DNA of 5,694 bases from a bacterium (GCA_030635805.1 DAOVYC010000048.1:1-5694), one strand, 5' to 3'. Shown: positions 1 through 5,256, numbered from the stretch's first letter. Made by a program: numbers and translations. The notes: generated by a model not told the origin, from the sequence alone.

Positions 1-154
1 AAGGACTCCCTCCAATATACGCTTTCCCATATATCCTATCTCTCGTTGTTCCCGCTTCTCTGGCTGTAATAGCCTTCCGTTCACCAATAAGTAAATTAAA
101 AAGGCTCGATTTTCCTACGTTTGGTCGACCGACAATGGCAACAACTGGATACAT
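1..154 (-). CDS. der: Ribosome biogenesis GTPase Der (EngA), N-terminal fragment
   Basis: Only the first 51 codons are present; the gene runs out of the window. The reverse-strand translation begins [17 protein letters not shown]. Residues 9-16 (GRPNVGKS) are a G1/P-loop, and GTTRDR at 35-40 is the switch I region with the conserved G2 threonine. This pairing is typical of the first G domain of Der, a double-GTPase that acts in 50S ribosomal subunit assembly. The ATG is preceded in frame by a TAA four codons upstream with no other start between, so the start is secure. There is no ribosome-binding site, and the predicted promoter would put transcription at or next to the ATG. It diverges from yggS with a 48-base gap. 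Other TRAFAC GTPases such as Era share the P-loop, but the [15 protein letters not shown] start and the spacing to GTTRDR fit Der best. Confidence 0.9.
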   Translation of the reverse strand, partial: MYPVVAIVGRPNVGKSSLFNLLIGERKAITAREAGTTRDRIYGKAYIGGSP

Positions 155-164
155 AACGTATAAT
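135..164 (+). promoter_or_regulatory. Predicted sigma70-type promoter of yggS
   Basis: An exact TATAAT at 159-164 lies 18 bases after ATGGCA (135-140), which matches TTGACA at 4 of 6 positions. Transcription would begin near 171, giving a leader of about 30 bases before the yggS ATG at 203. The -35 lies inside the first codons of der. The -10 overlaps the predicted -10 of the divergent der promoter. Confidence 0.5.
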
Positions 165-189
165 TAGACGCGTACATAGTACCTGTCAA
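160..189 (-). promoter_or_regulatory. Predicted sigma70-type promoter of der
   Basis: On the minus strand a perfect TTGACA (184-189) is followed after 18 bases by AATTAT (160-165), which matches the -10 consensus at 4 of 6 positions. The expected start point falls at about 153-154, on the der ATG itself, so the transcript may be leaderless. The element lies on top of the yggS promoter. Confidence 0.5.
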
Positions 190-202
190 ATTAAAAATTA
201 CC

Positions 203-820
203 ATGAATATTTCAGATATATCTGAAGATATCAGACCCGCTAAACTAATGATTGTTTCCAAAAATCAGTCGATTGAAAAAATCATCGAATGTATAAAAGC
301 CGGAGCCGGACTTTTTGGTGAAAATCGTGCGCAAGAAATGATTGAAAAATGGTCAGAAATCGTAGGGACGTATTGCAATACGTCCCTACATTTCATCGGC
401 CACCTCCAAACCAACAAAGTCAAAGATGTCTGTCCGCTTGTCGATGCTATCCAATCAGTTGATTCTCTCAATCTAGCTCACAAAATCGACCAAGAGTGCC
501 AGAAACTCAACAAAATCATGCCTATTTTTCTGGAGGTAAACATCACAGAAGAAGATCAGAAGTATGGTTTTCATTCCGAAGAGGTTGAGGGAGCCTTAGT
601 GAAAATCAAAGAATTAAAAAATATTCAGGTTATCGGTTTGATGTGCCTGGCTCGCTTTGGCGCCGGCGAAACAGAAATCCGTGATACATTTAAAAAATGT
701 AAAACCCTCGCCGATCAATTTAATCTCCCCGAACTTTCCATGGGCATGACCGACGATTATCAAATTGCCCTGGAAGAGGGGAGCACTCTCGTCCGTCTCG
801 GTCGAAAAATCTTTGGTTAG
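203..820 (+). CDS. yggS: YggS/PLPBP family PLP-binding homeostasis protein
   Basis: Cytosolic fold-III PLP-binding protein of the YggS/YlmE/PROSC family. The family buffers pyridoxal phosphate and influences amino-acid pools, and has no proven racemase activity. Visible family motifs: Lys20 in LMIVSK (PLP Schiff-base lysine), FGEN at 38-41, HFIGHLQTNK at 63-72, SVDS at 85-88, VN...KYGF at 112-123, GLM at 145-147, and SMGMTDD...GSTLVRLG near the C-terminus with a terminal IFG. At 205 residues it is somewhat short. Most homologues have the PLP lysine near residue 35, so part of the first helix is missing. No ATG, GTG or TTG lies upstream in frame before a TAA at 161-163, so the start is sound. 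The Trp usual in WHFIGHLQ is Leu62. Codons 54-63 coincide with a perfect 28-base palindrome at 362-389. No Shine-Dalgarno is visible. Confidence 0.93.
   Translation: MNISDISEDIRPAKLMIVSKNQSIEKIIECIKAGAGLFGENRAQEMIEKWSEIVGTYCNTSLHFIGHLQTNKVKDVCPLVDAIQSVDSLNLAHKIDQECQKLNKIMPIFLEVNITEEDQKYGFHSEEVEGALVKIKELKNIQVIGLMCLARFGAGETEIRDTFKKCKTLADQFNLPELSMGMTDDYQIALEEGSTLVRLGRKIFG
362..389. repeat. Perfect 28-bp palindrome inside yggS
   Basis: The half-site GTAGGGACGTATTG is followed directly by its exact reverse complement, with no spacer and no mismatch. It is read in the yggS frame as Val54-Gly-Thr-Tyr-Cys-Asn-Thr-Ser-Leu plus the first base of His63, in the variable linker just before the conserved HFIGHLQ strand. 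The outer bases GTAGGGACG resemble the ends (GTAGAGACG) of the imperfect palindrome over the rluD stop, so both may belong to one dispersed repeat family. A local hairpin under selection for RNA structure is the alternative. Confidence 0.85.
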
Positions 821-838
821 CTTGTAGCTTATAGAATC
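818..838 (+). repeat. Short 7-base tandem array after yggS
   Basis: Three consecutive heptamers, TAGCTTG (818), TAGCTTA (825) and TAGAATC (832), start exactly at the yggS stop codon TAG and run towards the next gene. TAGCTTA recurs twice upstream of hisS. The array overlaps the predicted -35 of the downstream gene. Confidence 0.5.
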
Positions 839-850
839 TCCTAGTAAAAT
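822..850 (+). promoter_or_regulatory. Predicted promoter of the membrane-anchored hypothetical gene
   Basis: TTGTAG (822-827), a 17-base spacer and TAAAAT (845-850; 5 of 6 to the -10 consensus) place the transcription start close to 857, the A of the ATG. This suggests a leaderless mRNA. The gene may also be co-transcribed from yggS, which ends 36 bases earlier. Confidence 0.4.
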
Positions 851-856
851 AGACCC

Positions 857-1312
857 ATGAAGAAAAAAGAAATCAGTATCACCTCTTACCTCAAAGGCTC
901 TCTCGTCGTTATCCTGGCCTTTCTCATCGGCTTCTTTCTGCCGAAATACATTAGCGCTGATTCCGTCTCCCGTGATGGTCGCGTGCAACTAATCGGTCCC
1001 ATTCAGAAAATGGAAGTTTTAGAACAAGCTTTGGAAGAAGTAGAAGTAATTGTAGGGGAAGATACTCGTCTTTTGGTGGAAGAACAAGTTAGAGGTGATA
1101 AAAATCAGTATATGGTTAGTCTCAATGGTACGATTGTCCCGGTCGAAAATCCGCTTCTGGAATACAGCTTTATCATCACCGTTGATGACGGCAAGAAAAA
1201 CCCTCTGGCTACCAGTGTTATTGATCGCGAAACTCCGGAACAATACTACGTTCTGGCCCGTGAAAATCTGGACGGCGAATTCGACATTAAAACTTACAGA
1301 CTACATGACTGA
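857..1312 (+). CDS. Hypothetical single-pass membrane-anchored protein
   Basis: 151-residue protein that I do not recognise. A short basic N-terminus (MKKKE) is followed by one hydrophobic segment at about residues 12-32, then a soluble, acidic C-terminal domain. This is a type II topology with the domain outside the cytoplasm. Alternatively it is a signal peptide: ISA at 32-34 followed by Asp could be a cleavage site. Residues 48-75 look helical and charged, and the rest, which alternates hydrophobic and polar residues, looks beta-rich. No cysteine and no catalytic motif are apparent. It lies downstream of yggS in the same direction, and its last 12 bases (TGA stop) overlap the end of maf on the other strand. 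No Shine-Dalgarno is visible. Coding status is supported by the length of the ORF, the membrane segment and the fit between neighbouring genes. Confidence 0.75.
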   Translation: MKKKEISITSYLKGSLVVILAFLIGFFLPKYISADSVSRDGRVQLIGPIQKMEVLEQALEEVEVIVGEDTRLLVEEQVRGDKNQYMVSLNGTIVPVENPLLEYSFIITVDDGKKNPLATSVIDRETPEQYYVLARENLDGEFDIKTYRLHD

Positions 1313-1861
1313 AAGCTCCCGTCCCAGTCTATATAATGGTAATCCAACCACATTAAAGAAATCACCTTCTATTTTTTCCACAAAGAGAGAAGCACGTCCT
1401 TGGATGGCGTAACCTGCGGCTTTGTCCAATGATTCGCCGGTGCGAACATAATCGTCAATTTCCTTCAGAGAGATTTTACGGAAAGTAACCTTGGTTTTTT
1501 CATGAAAAGTAAGCATTTTATCACCCTTCTTGAGAGCTACACCGCTAATTACCGTATGCGTTTTACCGGATAGGCTTCTTAGAACCTTTTTGGCCTCGCC
1601 TTCGTCTCTTGGTTTCATGAGTACTTTTTTGTTGAGTATTCCAACAGTATCAACTCCGATTATAATGTCGGTTCCACGAACAAAATTAATCTTTTTTTCG
1701 GCATCAAGTGCTTTTTCTCTGGCAATTCGTTCTACAAAAGTCTCAACTTTCTCTTTCTTTTCCATTTTTTCAGCCACATCGGGCTTAATGGATTTAAACT
1801 CAATTCCCGCTATTTTAAGCAGTTCTCTGCGGCGTAATGATGATGAAGCAAGGATAATCAT
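1301..1861 (-). CDS. maf: Maf family nucleoside triphosphate pyrophosphatase
   Basis: Cytosolic Maf/HAM1-fold enzyme that hydrolyses NTPs or dNTPs to the monophosphate and PPi; the family is linked to house-cleaning of the nucleotide pool and to septum control. Visible motifs: ASSSLRRREL at 5-14 (substrate-binding Ser/Arg loop), GVDTVG at 69-74 with the catalytic Asp71, KPRDEGEA from Lys83, LSGKTHTVISGVAL at 97-110, AAGYAIQGRASLFVEKIEGD around 148-167, and NVVGLPL at 170-176. At 186 residues it has the usual length. The IQG and SGKTHTV motifs fit the YhdE type (dTTP/UTP pyrophosphatase) better than YceF, but I cannot prove specificity. The start MIILASSS is the family's normal N-terminus. The 3' end overlaps the convergent hypothetical gene by 12 bases; upstream it diverges from rluD. 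Confidence 0.93.
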   Translation of the reverse strand: MIILASSSLRRRELLKIAGIEFKSIKPDVAEKMEKKEKVETFVERIAREKALDAEKKINFVRGTDIIIGVDTVGILNKKVLMKPRDEGEAKKVLRSLSGKTHTVISGVALKKGDKMLTFHEKTKVTFRKISLKEIDDYVRTGESLDKAAGYAIQGRASLFVEKIEGDFFNVVGLPLYRLGRELSVM

Positions 1862-1885
1862 GACAAATTTGTTTATCGGTTCATC

Positions 1886-1914
1886 ATTCTACTGATTTTT
1901 GACGAGAAATTCAA
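1886..1914 (-). promoter_or_regulatory. Predicted promoter of maf
   Basis: On the minus strand TTGAAT (1909-1914), a 17-base spacer and TAGAAT (1886-1891; 5 of 6 to consensus) predict a start near 1879, giving a leader of roughly 18 bases. No Shine-Dalgarno lies in that leader. Confidence 0.5.
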
Positions 1915-1921
1915 ATTTATT

Positions 1922-1970
1922 TAGGTTGTAGGTAGTGGGTAATAGGTTGTAGACTGTGAATACTAGATTT
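1922..1970 (+). repeat. Degenerate 7-base tandem array upstream of rluD
   Basis: Seven contiguous heptamers can be read in register, ending 13 bases before the rluD ATG: TAGGTTG at 1922 and 1943, TAGGTAG at 1929, TGGGTAA at 1936, TAGACTG at 1950, TGAATAC at 1957 and TAGATTT at 1964. All begin with T, six of seven have G at position 3, and the consensus is roughly TAGGTTG. The array occupies the place where the rluD promoter should be. A TTGACG (1899-1904) lies just upstream, but no convincing -10 pairs with it. Confidence 0.7.
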
Positions 1971-1983
1971 TAAAGTTTTCAGT

Positions 1984-2919
1984 ATGAGCGACATTTACGA
2001 ATTTACGGCTGATAGTGATGCAATTGAGATGCGGGTTGACCAGTTTTTAACAGAAAAACTGGAATTTTCGAGGAGTTTTGTGAGAAAAGTGATCAAAAAA
2101 GGAGGATTAAAGATTAATCAAAAAGAAGTTACCAAACCGGCTCACCCGCTCAAAGAAAATGATGAGATAAAACTCATCATTCCGGAGGAAGAACCGCTTA
2201 ATTTGGAACCGGAACAAGTGGATCTCAAATTCTACTTCGAAGATGAGCATTTTGTAGTAATCGAAAAACCGGCCGGGATGATTACCCATCCCGCCCCAGG
2301 GAGAAAGACAGGTACTCTGGTAAATGCGCTCTTAGCTCATTTTAACCAAAACCTCAGCTCTTCCGGAGGCGCTTTCCGTCCGGGAATTGTTCATCGGTTA
2401 GATGAAGATACTTCCGGTCTGCTTATTGTCGCCAAGACTAATTTAGCTCACGCGAAACTGGGTGAGATATTTCAGGAAAGAAAAGTTAAAAAGATTTATT
2501 TAACTCTTTTGGTCGGGATTCTGGAGCCCAAAGAGGGAAGTATTGATTCTCCTCTCGCCAGAGGAGCCGACGCCACCAAAATGAAAATCTCCGCCAATAA
2601 AAACTCCAGAAATGCTTTAACTCATTATCAAGTACGCGATTATCTCGCCGATAAATATTCTCTCGTCGACGTTAACATTGTCACCGGTCGAACGCACCAG
2701 ATCCGCGTTCACTTCCGTGCTATCAACCACCCCGTAGTGGGGGATTCCAAGTACGGATTCGCAAAAACCAACGAAGAATTTCAGGAAAAATATGGTCTCA
2801 CTCGCCAATTTTTGCATGCTTTCAAGCTGGAATTCATCCACCCTTTCACTGGGAAAGCTCTCAGTTTTGAGAGCGAACTGCCGGCTGAATTGCAAAGCAT
2901 TCTAGATTCTCTCTCGTAG
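1984..2919 (+). CDS. rluD: RluD-type 23S rRNA pseudouridine synthase
   Basis: 311-residue RluA/RluD-family enzyme that isomerises specific uridines of 23S rRNA to pseudouridine. An S4 RNA-binding domain covers about residues 16-65 (MRVDQFL...GGLKINQKEV). The catalytic domain follows, with KPAGMITHPAPG (95-106), GTLVNALL (110-117), HRLDEDTSGLLIVAKT (137-152, catalytic Asp140), GRTHQIRVH (235-243), NHPVVGDSKYG (248-258) and a C-terminal RQFLHA (274-279). HRLDEDTSG has Glu where RluD enzymes usually have Arg; the Asp is intact. Length and domain order are normal for RluD; RluA lacks the S4 domain and RluC is the main alternative. The start gives a usual short lead into the S4 domain and has no Shine-Dalgarno. 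The stop codon lies inside an imperfect palindrome, with a terminator-like hairpin just after. Confidence 0.94.
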   Translation: MSDIYEFTADSDAIEMRVDQFLTEKLEFSRSFVRKVIKKGGLKINQKEVTKPAHPLKENDEIKLIIPEEEPLNLEPEQVDLKFYFEDEHFVVIEKPAGMITHPAPGRKTGTLVNALLAHFNQNLSSSGGAFRPGIVHRLDEDTSGLLIVAKTNLAHAKLGEIFQERKVKKIYLTLLVGILEPKEGSIDSPLARGADATKMKISANKNSRNALTHYQVRDYLADKYSLVDVNIVTGRTHQIRVHFRAINHPVVGDSKYGFAKTNEEFQEKYGLTRQFLHAFKLEFIHPFTGKALSFESELPAELQSILDSLS

Positions 2920-2945
2920 AGACGCTCCGCCGGGTCATCTCTACG
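2915..2945. repeat. Imperfect palindrome across the rluD stop codon
   Basis: CGTAGAGA (2915-2922) pairs exactly with TCTCTACG (2938-2945). Further inside, CC (2927-2928) can pair with GG (2932-2933) around a GCC loop, with mismatches between. The rluD stop TAG is at 2917-2919. The sequence resembles a decayed copy of an element with GTAGAGACG ends, similar to GTAGGGACG in the yggS palindrome. It may also stabilise the mRNA 3' end. Confidence 0.65.
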
Positions 2946-2950
2946 GATTT

Positions 2951-2980
2951 CATGTCATGAAATTCATGACGTGATTTTTC
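2951..2980 (+). terminator. Possible intrinsic terminator of rluD
   Basis: CATGTCATGAA (2951-2961) and TTCATGACGTG (2963-2973) form an inverted repeat with one T-G wobble. Allowing a five-base loop, about nine pairs remain. ATTTTTC (2974-2980) follows directly and supplies a short T run. The stem is AT-rich, so termination strength is uncertain. The T run is only on the plus strand, which suits rluD as the terminated gene. Confidence 0.5.
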
Positions 2981-3016
2981 ACAAACCTCCCAAGACCCTC
3001 GTACCCCCATTTCCCG

Positions 3017-3044
3017 TTGTGGAATCCAAAATCCATGGTAAAAT
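3017..3044 (+). promoter_or_regulatory. Predicted hisS promoter with extended -10
   Basis: TTGTGG (3017-3022), a 16-base spacer and TAAAAT (3039-3044) with a TGn extension (3036-3038, TGG). Transcription would begin near 3051, leaving a leader of about 60 bases made almost entirely of short repeats. The same TGGTAAAA string occurs in the predicted pheT promoter. Confidence 0.5.
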
Positions 3045-3058
3045 GAGCAAGTTACTAT

Positions 3059-3108
3059 CAGTAGCTTACAGTAGCTTAGTACCTATCACCTGCCACCTAA
3101 CACCTAAC
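3059..3108 (+). repeat. Short tandem repeats in the hisS leader
   Basis: Two copies of CAGTAGCTTA (3059-3068 and 3069-3078) are followed, after GT, by four heptamers in register: ACCTATC (3081), ACCTGCC (3088), ACCTAAC (3095) and ACCTAAC (3102), ending two bases before the hisS ATG. Read on the other strand the heptamer is GTTAGGT, which shares TAGGT with the array before rluD. TAGCTTA also occurs after yggS. No ribosome-binding site is present. Confidence 0.75.
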
Positions 3109-3110
3109 CA

Positions 3111-4430
3111 ATGTCCGATATCCAATCTCCAAAAGGAACTCACGATATTCTTCCTCGCGATCACGAGTATCTTACCTACGTCAAGAAAATCATTCGCCAC
3201 CGATGCCGACAATCGGGTTTTCGTCGTATTTCTACACCGATCTTTGAGCAAGAGGAAATTTTTACTCGTAGCGTAGGGGAGTCTACCGACATTATTAGCA
3301 AGGAAATGTATACCTTTCAGGACAAAAAAGGTAGAAAACTGGCTCTCAAACCGGAAGGGACAGCTGGGGTTGTTCGAGCGTATTTACAGCATGGTATGTC
3401 TTCCTGGCCACAGCCGGTCCAGCTCTATTACATCGAACCGCATTTCCGTTATGATCGTCCCCAGAAGGGAAGATTTAGACAATTCCACCAGTGGGGAGTA
3501 GAGCTTTTTGGAGCGGACGATCCGGCTATCGATGCTCAGGTTATTTATCTGGGCTGGCAAGTGCTTAACGATTTGGGTTTAGGAGAAGATATTTCTCTTC
3601 AAATTAATAATATTGGCACTGCCGAAACCAGAAAGGATTATATCGAGGAACTTAAAAATTTCTATCTTGGCAAACAACACATTTTAAATGAAGAAGATAA
3701 GAAGCGCCTAAAAGAAAATCCTCTTCGTCTTTTGGATTCCAAAGATGAAGATATGGTCATTCTTGCTCAACTTGCTCCTAAAGTTACCGATTACCTTAGT
3801 GATAAAGATAAGGATCATTATGAAAAGTTAAAAGAGTTTTTGGATGCTCTCGGACTCGAATATACCGAAAATTCCACTATGGTTCGCGGTCTGGATTACT
3901 ACACCAGTACTGTTTTTGAATTATGGGACAAATCCGAAGGACAGCAAAACGCCGTTCTGGGTGGAGGTCGATACGACGATCTAGTTAAACTTATGGGCGG
4001 TCAGGAAACTCCGGCAATTGGTTTTGCGATGGGCATGGAAAGGGTAATCAATAATATGAAAGAAAAAAAGATTGTTGCGCCATACAGAGACAATGTTCAC
4101 ATCTTTCTTTGTCAGCTTGGATTTAACGCCAAGAAAAAATCTCTGGAACTCTTGGAAGAACTTCGCAATGAAGGTTTCCACGTTATGGGTGCGATGGGCG
4201 AAGGATCCATGCGTACTCAGGTAGGCTTAGCCGACAAATTCAAGGCTAAATATGCTCTGATTATGGGTGAAATCGAGGTTAAAGACGGTCTCATCATTGT
4301 CCGTAATATGGACAAAGGTGAACAAACAACCATGAAGTACGACAAAATTATTTCTCACATGAAAAAAGTTCTTGGTAAAGAGCTCGACAAGCTGAGAGCG
4401 GATGAGAAGGCGGATGATAGTAACGTGTAA
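3111..4430 (+). CDS. hisS: Histidine--tRNA ligase (HisRS)
   Basis: Cytosolic class II aminoacyl-tRNA synthetase that charges tRNA-His with histidine using ATP. The N-terminus SPKGTHDILP (6-15) is the family signature. The catalytic core shows motif-1 region residues STPIFEQEEIF (41-51), LKPEGT (79-84), motif 2 FRYDRPQKGRFRQFHQ (112-127), the histidine-binding HisA motif RGLDYYTSTVFE (259-270), GGGRYDDL (284-291) and motif 3 GFAMGMER (304-311). The C-terminal anticodon-binding domain spans about 327-420. At 439 residues the length is normal, with a short charged tail after 420. The gene has its own predicted promoter and is separated from rluD by a hairpin. It converges on the tmk-like gene, with a structured repeat filling the gap. 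The start has no Shine-Dalgarno. Confidence 0.97.
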   Translation: MSDIQSPKGTHDILPRDHEYLTYVKKIIRHRCRQSGFRRISTPIFEQEEIFTRSVGESTDIISKEMYTFQDKKGRKLALKPEGTAGVVRAYLQHGMSSWPQPVQLYYIEPHFRYDRPQKGRFRQFHQWGVELFGADDPAIDAQVIYLGWQVLNDLGLGEDISLQINNIGTAETRKDYIEELKNFYLGKQHILNEEDKKRLKENPLRLLDSKDEDMVILAQLAPKVTDYLSDKDKDHYEKLKEFLDALGLEYTENSTMVRGLDYYTSTVFELWDKSEGQQNAVLGGGRYDDLVKLMGGQETPAIGFAMGMERVINNMKEKKIVAPYRDNVHIFLCQLGFNAKKKSLELLEELRNEGFHVMGAMGEGSMRTQVGLADKFKAKYALIMGEIEVKDGLIIVRNMDKGEQTTMKYDKIISHMKKVLGKELDKLRADEKADDSNV

Positions 4431-4431
4431 C

Positions 4432-4539
4432 AATCTCCCTACCCCCTTCGGGGCATCCCTCTTTAGTCAAGAGGGAAACTAGATTCCACAAGATTCCCTC
4501 TTGAGCAAAGAGGGTCCTGGCGAATGCCAGGGGGAGATT
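4432..4539. repeat. 108-base composite palindromic element between hisS and tmk
   Basis: The element is bounded by AATCTCCC (4432-4439) and its exact complement GGGAGATT (4532-4539). Inside are four local hairpins: CCCC/GGGG around TTC (4443-4453), CCCTCTT/AAGAGGG (4457-4475), a second CCCTCTT/AAGAGGG (4496-4514), and CCTGGC/GCCAGG with a GAAT loop (4516-4531). The two CCCTCTT hairpins are also near-perfect complements of each other (19 of 21 bases, 4457-4477 against 4494-4514). AGATTCC is directly repeated at 4481 and 4491. It starts one base after the hisS stop and its last base is part of the tmk stop. It could act as a bidirectional transcript end, but no T run follows any hairpin. Confidence 0.8.
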
Positions 4540-5108
4540 TATCCCAGCACAATCTCTAGTATCTCTTTCGCAATCTCCTTCTTCTCCCCACTCGCCTTCA
4601 CTATCTTCCATCCATATTCCTTTGCCAGATCCAGGTGGATCTGTCTACACTTAGCAATTCTTTCGTCGCTAGCTTCATTGATGTGCTGATCCTCCCTTTC
4701 GGTCTGAAATTGCTCTCCATCCAATAAGATCGCCAGATCTTCTTTGATTAAATACTTGTTAACCTGCTCAATCCATTTCTTGTCCGCCCCATGGGTAATA
4801 CCCCAGGCAATACCTGTTCCGGTGTAATCCTCAGCCACTACCGTTATTCCCGAATCCAGTTTTTTTTGAAGCTCAGGTTGCATCTGAAATCGATTTAGCG
4901 CGTACCACATTTGAAGTTCTTCCGCACTAATCTTTGGTGCCTGAGGATCACGCAAATAATAATCAATCATCGGTCCGGTCGGCTCTGCGTCATAAATCGG
5001 GTATTTCAAAAAAGCTATCTTCCGACCTTCTTTTTTCAAATTCTCCACCAGCATTTTTGCCTGCGTCGACTTGCCGATGTTGTTTACACCGTAGATTGTA
5101 ACTAGCAT
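4539..5108 (-). CDS. tmk: Divergent thymidylate kinase (dTMP kinase-like)
   Basis: 189-residue P-loop kinase of the thymidylate kinase family, expected to phosphorylate dTMP to dTDP in the cytosol. The P-loop is GVNNIGKST at residues 7-15. LKYPIYD (34-40) sits where the family has its substrate-binding K-(F/Y)-P segment. ALNRFQMQPEL (70-80) matches the helix with the conserved Arg. EDYTGTGIAWG (93-103) occupies the position of the DRYxxSxxAY motif, and LLDGEQFQTERED (128-140) the LD...R lid region. The DR(Y/H) pair is replaced by ED, so the usual Arg is absent. Length is slightly below the family norm of about 200-215. The start MLVTIYG puts the P-loop strand at its usual place. The stop overlaps the composite repeat. 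Another deoxynucleoside monophosphate kinase specificity is possible. Confidence 0.82.
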   Translation of the reverse strand: MLVTIYGVNNIGKSTQAKMLVENLKKEGRKIAFLKYPIYDAEPTGPMIDYYLRDPQAPKISAEELQMWYALNRFQMQPELQKKLDSGITVVAEDYTGTGIAWGITHGADKKWIEQVNKYLIKEDLAILLDGEQFQTEREDQHINEASDERIAKCRQIHLDLAKEYGWKIVKASGEKKEIAKEILEIVLG

Positions 5109-5122
5109 ACTATTACAATTAA

Positions 5123-5256
5123 TTTACATTTCACAATTTACAATTTACATTCAAAATACATTTTTTCAATTCTCAATTAGTAGTCCTGTTCTGAATTGCA
5201 AAATGTAAATTGGATATTATGTCTTGAATGTAAACTGTGAACTGTAAATTGTGAAT
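5123..5256. repeat. Inverted pair of 7-base arrays between tmk and pheT
   Basis: Left array, four heptamers: TTTACAT (5123), TTCACAA (5130), TTTACAA (5137), TTTACAT (5144). Right array, four heptamers: TGTAAAC (5229), TGTGAAC (5236), TGTAAAT (5243), TGTGAAT (5250). They are reverse complements in consensus. TTCACAATTTACA (5130-5142) matches 5243-5255 exactly, and TTTACATTCAA (5144-5154) matches 5224-5234 exactly. The right arm carries one extra heptamer between these blocks. Between the arms are two TCAATT heptamers (5166, 5173) and another ATGTAAATTGG (5203-5213). This region and 5297-5351 fill the 246-base gap; no gene is seen there. Confidence 0.75.
5142..5169 (-). promoter_or_regulatory. 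Tentative promoter of the tmk-like gene
   Basis: On the minus strand TTGAAA (5164-5169; 5 of 6), a 16-base spacer and TAAATT (5142-5147; 4 of 6) preceded by TG predict a start near 5135. The sequence is AT-rich and repetitive, so a chance match is quite possible. Confidence 0.3.

Noticed and set aside
614..988. Minus-strand ORF of 124 codons over yggS and the next gene
   Set aside because: It lies opposite two better-supported genes, spans their boundary, and its translation shows no motif or domain pattern.
1310..1312. TGA as a sense codon (glycine, code 25) in a CPR genome
   Set aside because: The complete genes here read full length with no internal TGA, and the TGA at 1310 ends an ORF at a sensible overlap with maf.
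1095..1412. Plus-strand ORF of 105 codons
   Set aside because: It is out of frame within the hypothetical gene and runs into antisense maf; the product is not protein-like and has no motif.
1530..1895. Plus-strand ORF of 121 codons
   Set aside because: It is antisense to maf, whose motifs are clear; its serine-rich translation is the shadow of maf codons.
2978..3024. TTCACAA...TTGTGGAA inverted repeat between rluD and hisS
   Set aside because: The arms are about seven bases with a long spacer and one unmatched base; this is expected by chance.
4432..4539. CRISPR repeats or a tRNA in the structured gap
   Set aside because: There are no regularly spaced identical repeats with unique spacers, and no cloverleaf with a T-loop motif can be drawn; the structure is a nested palindrome.
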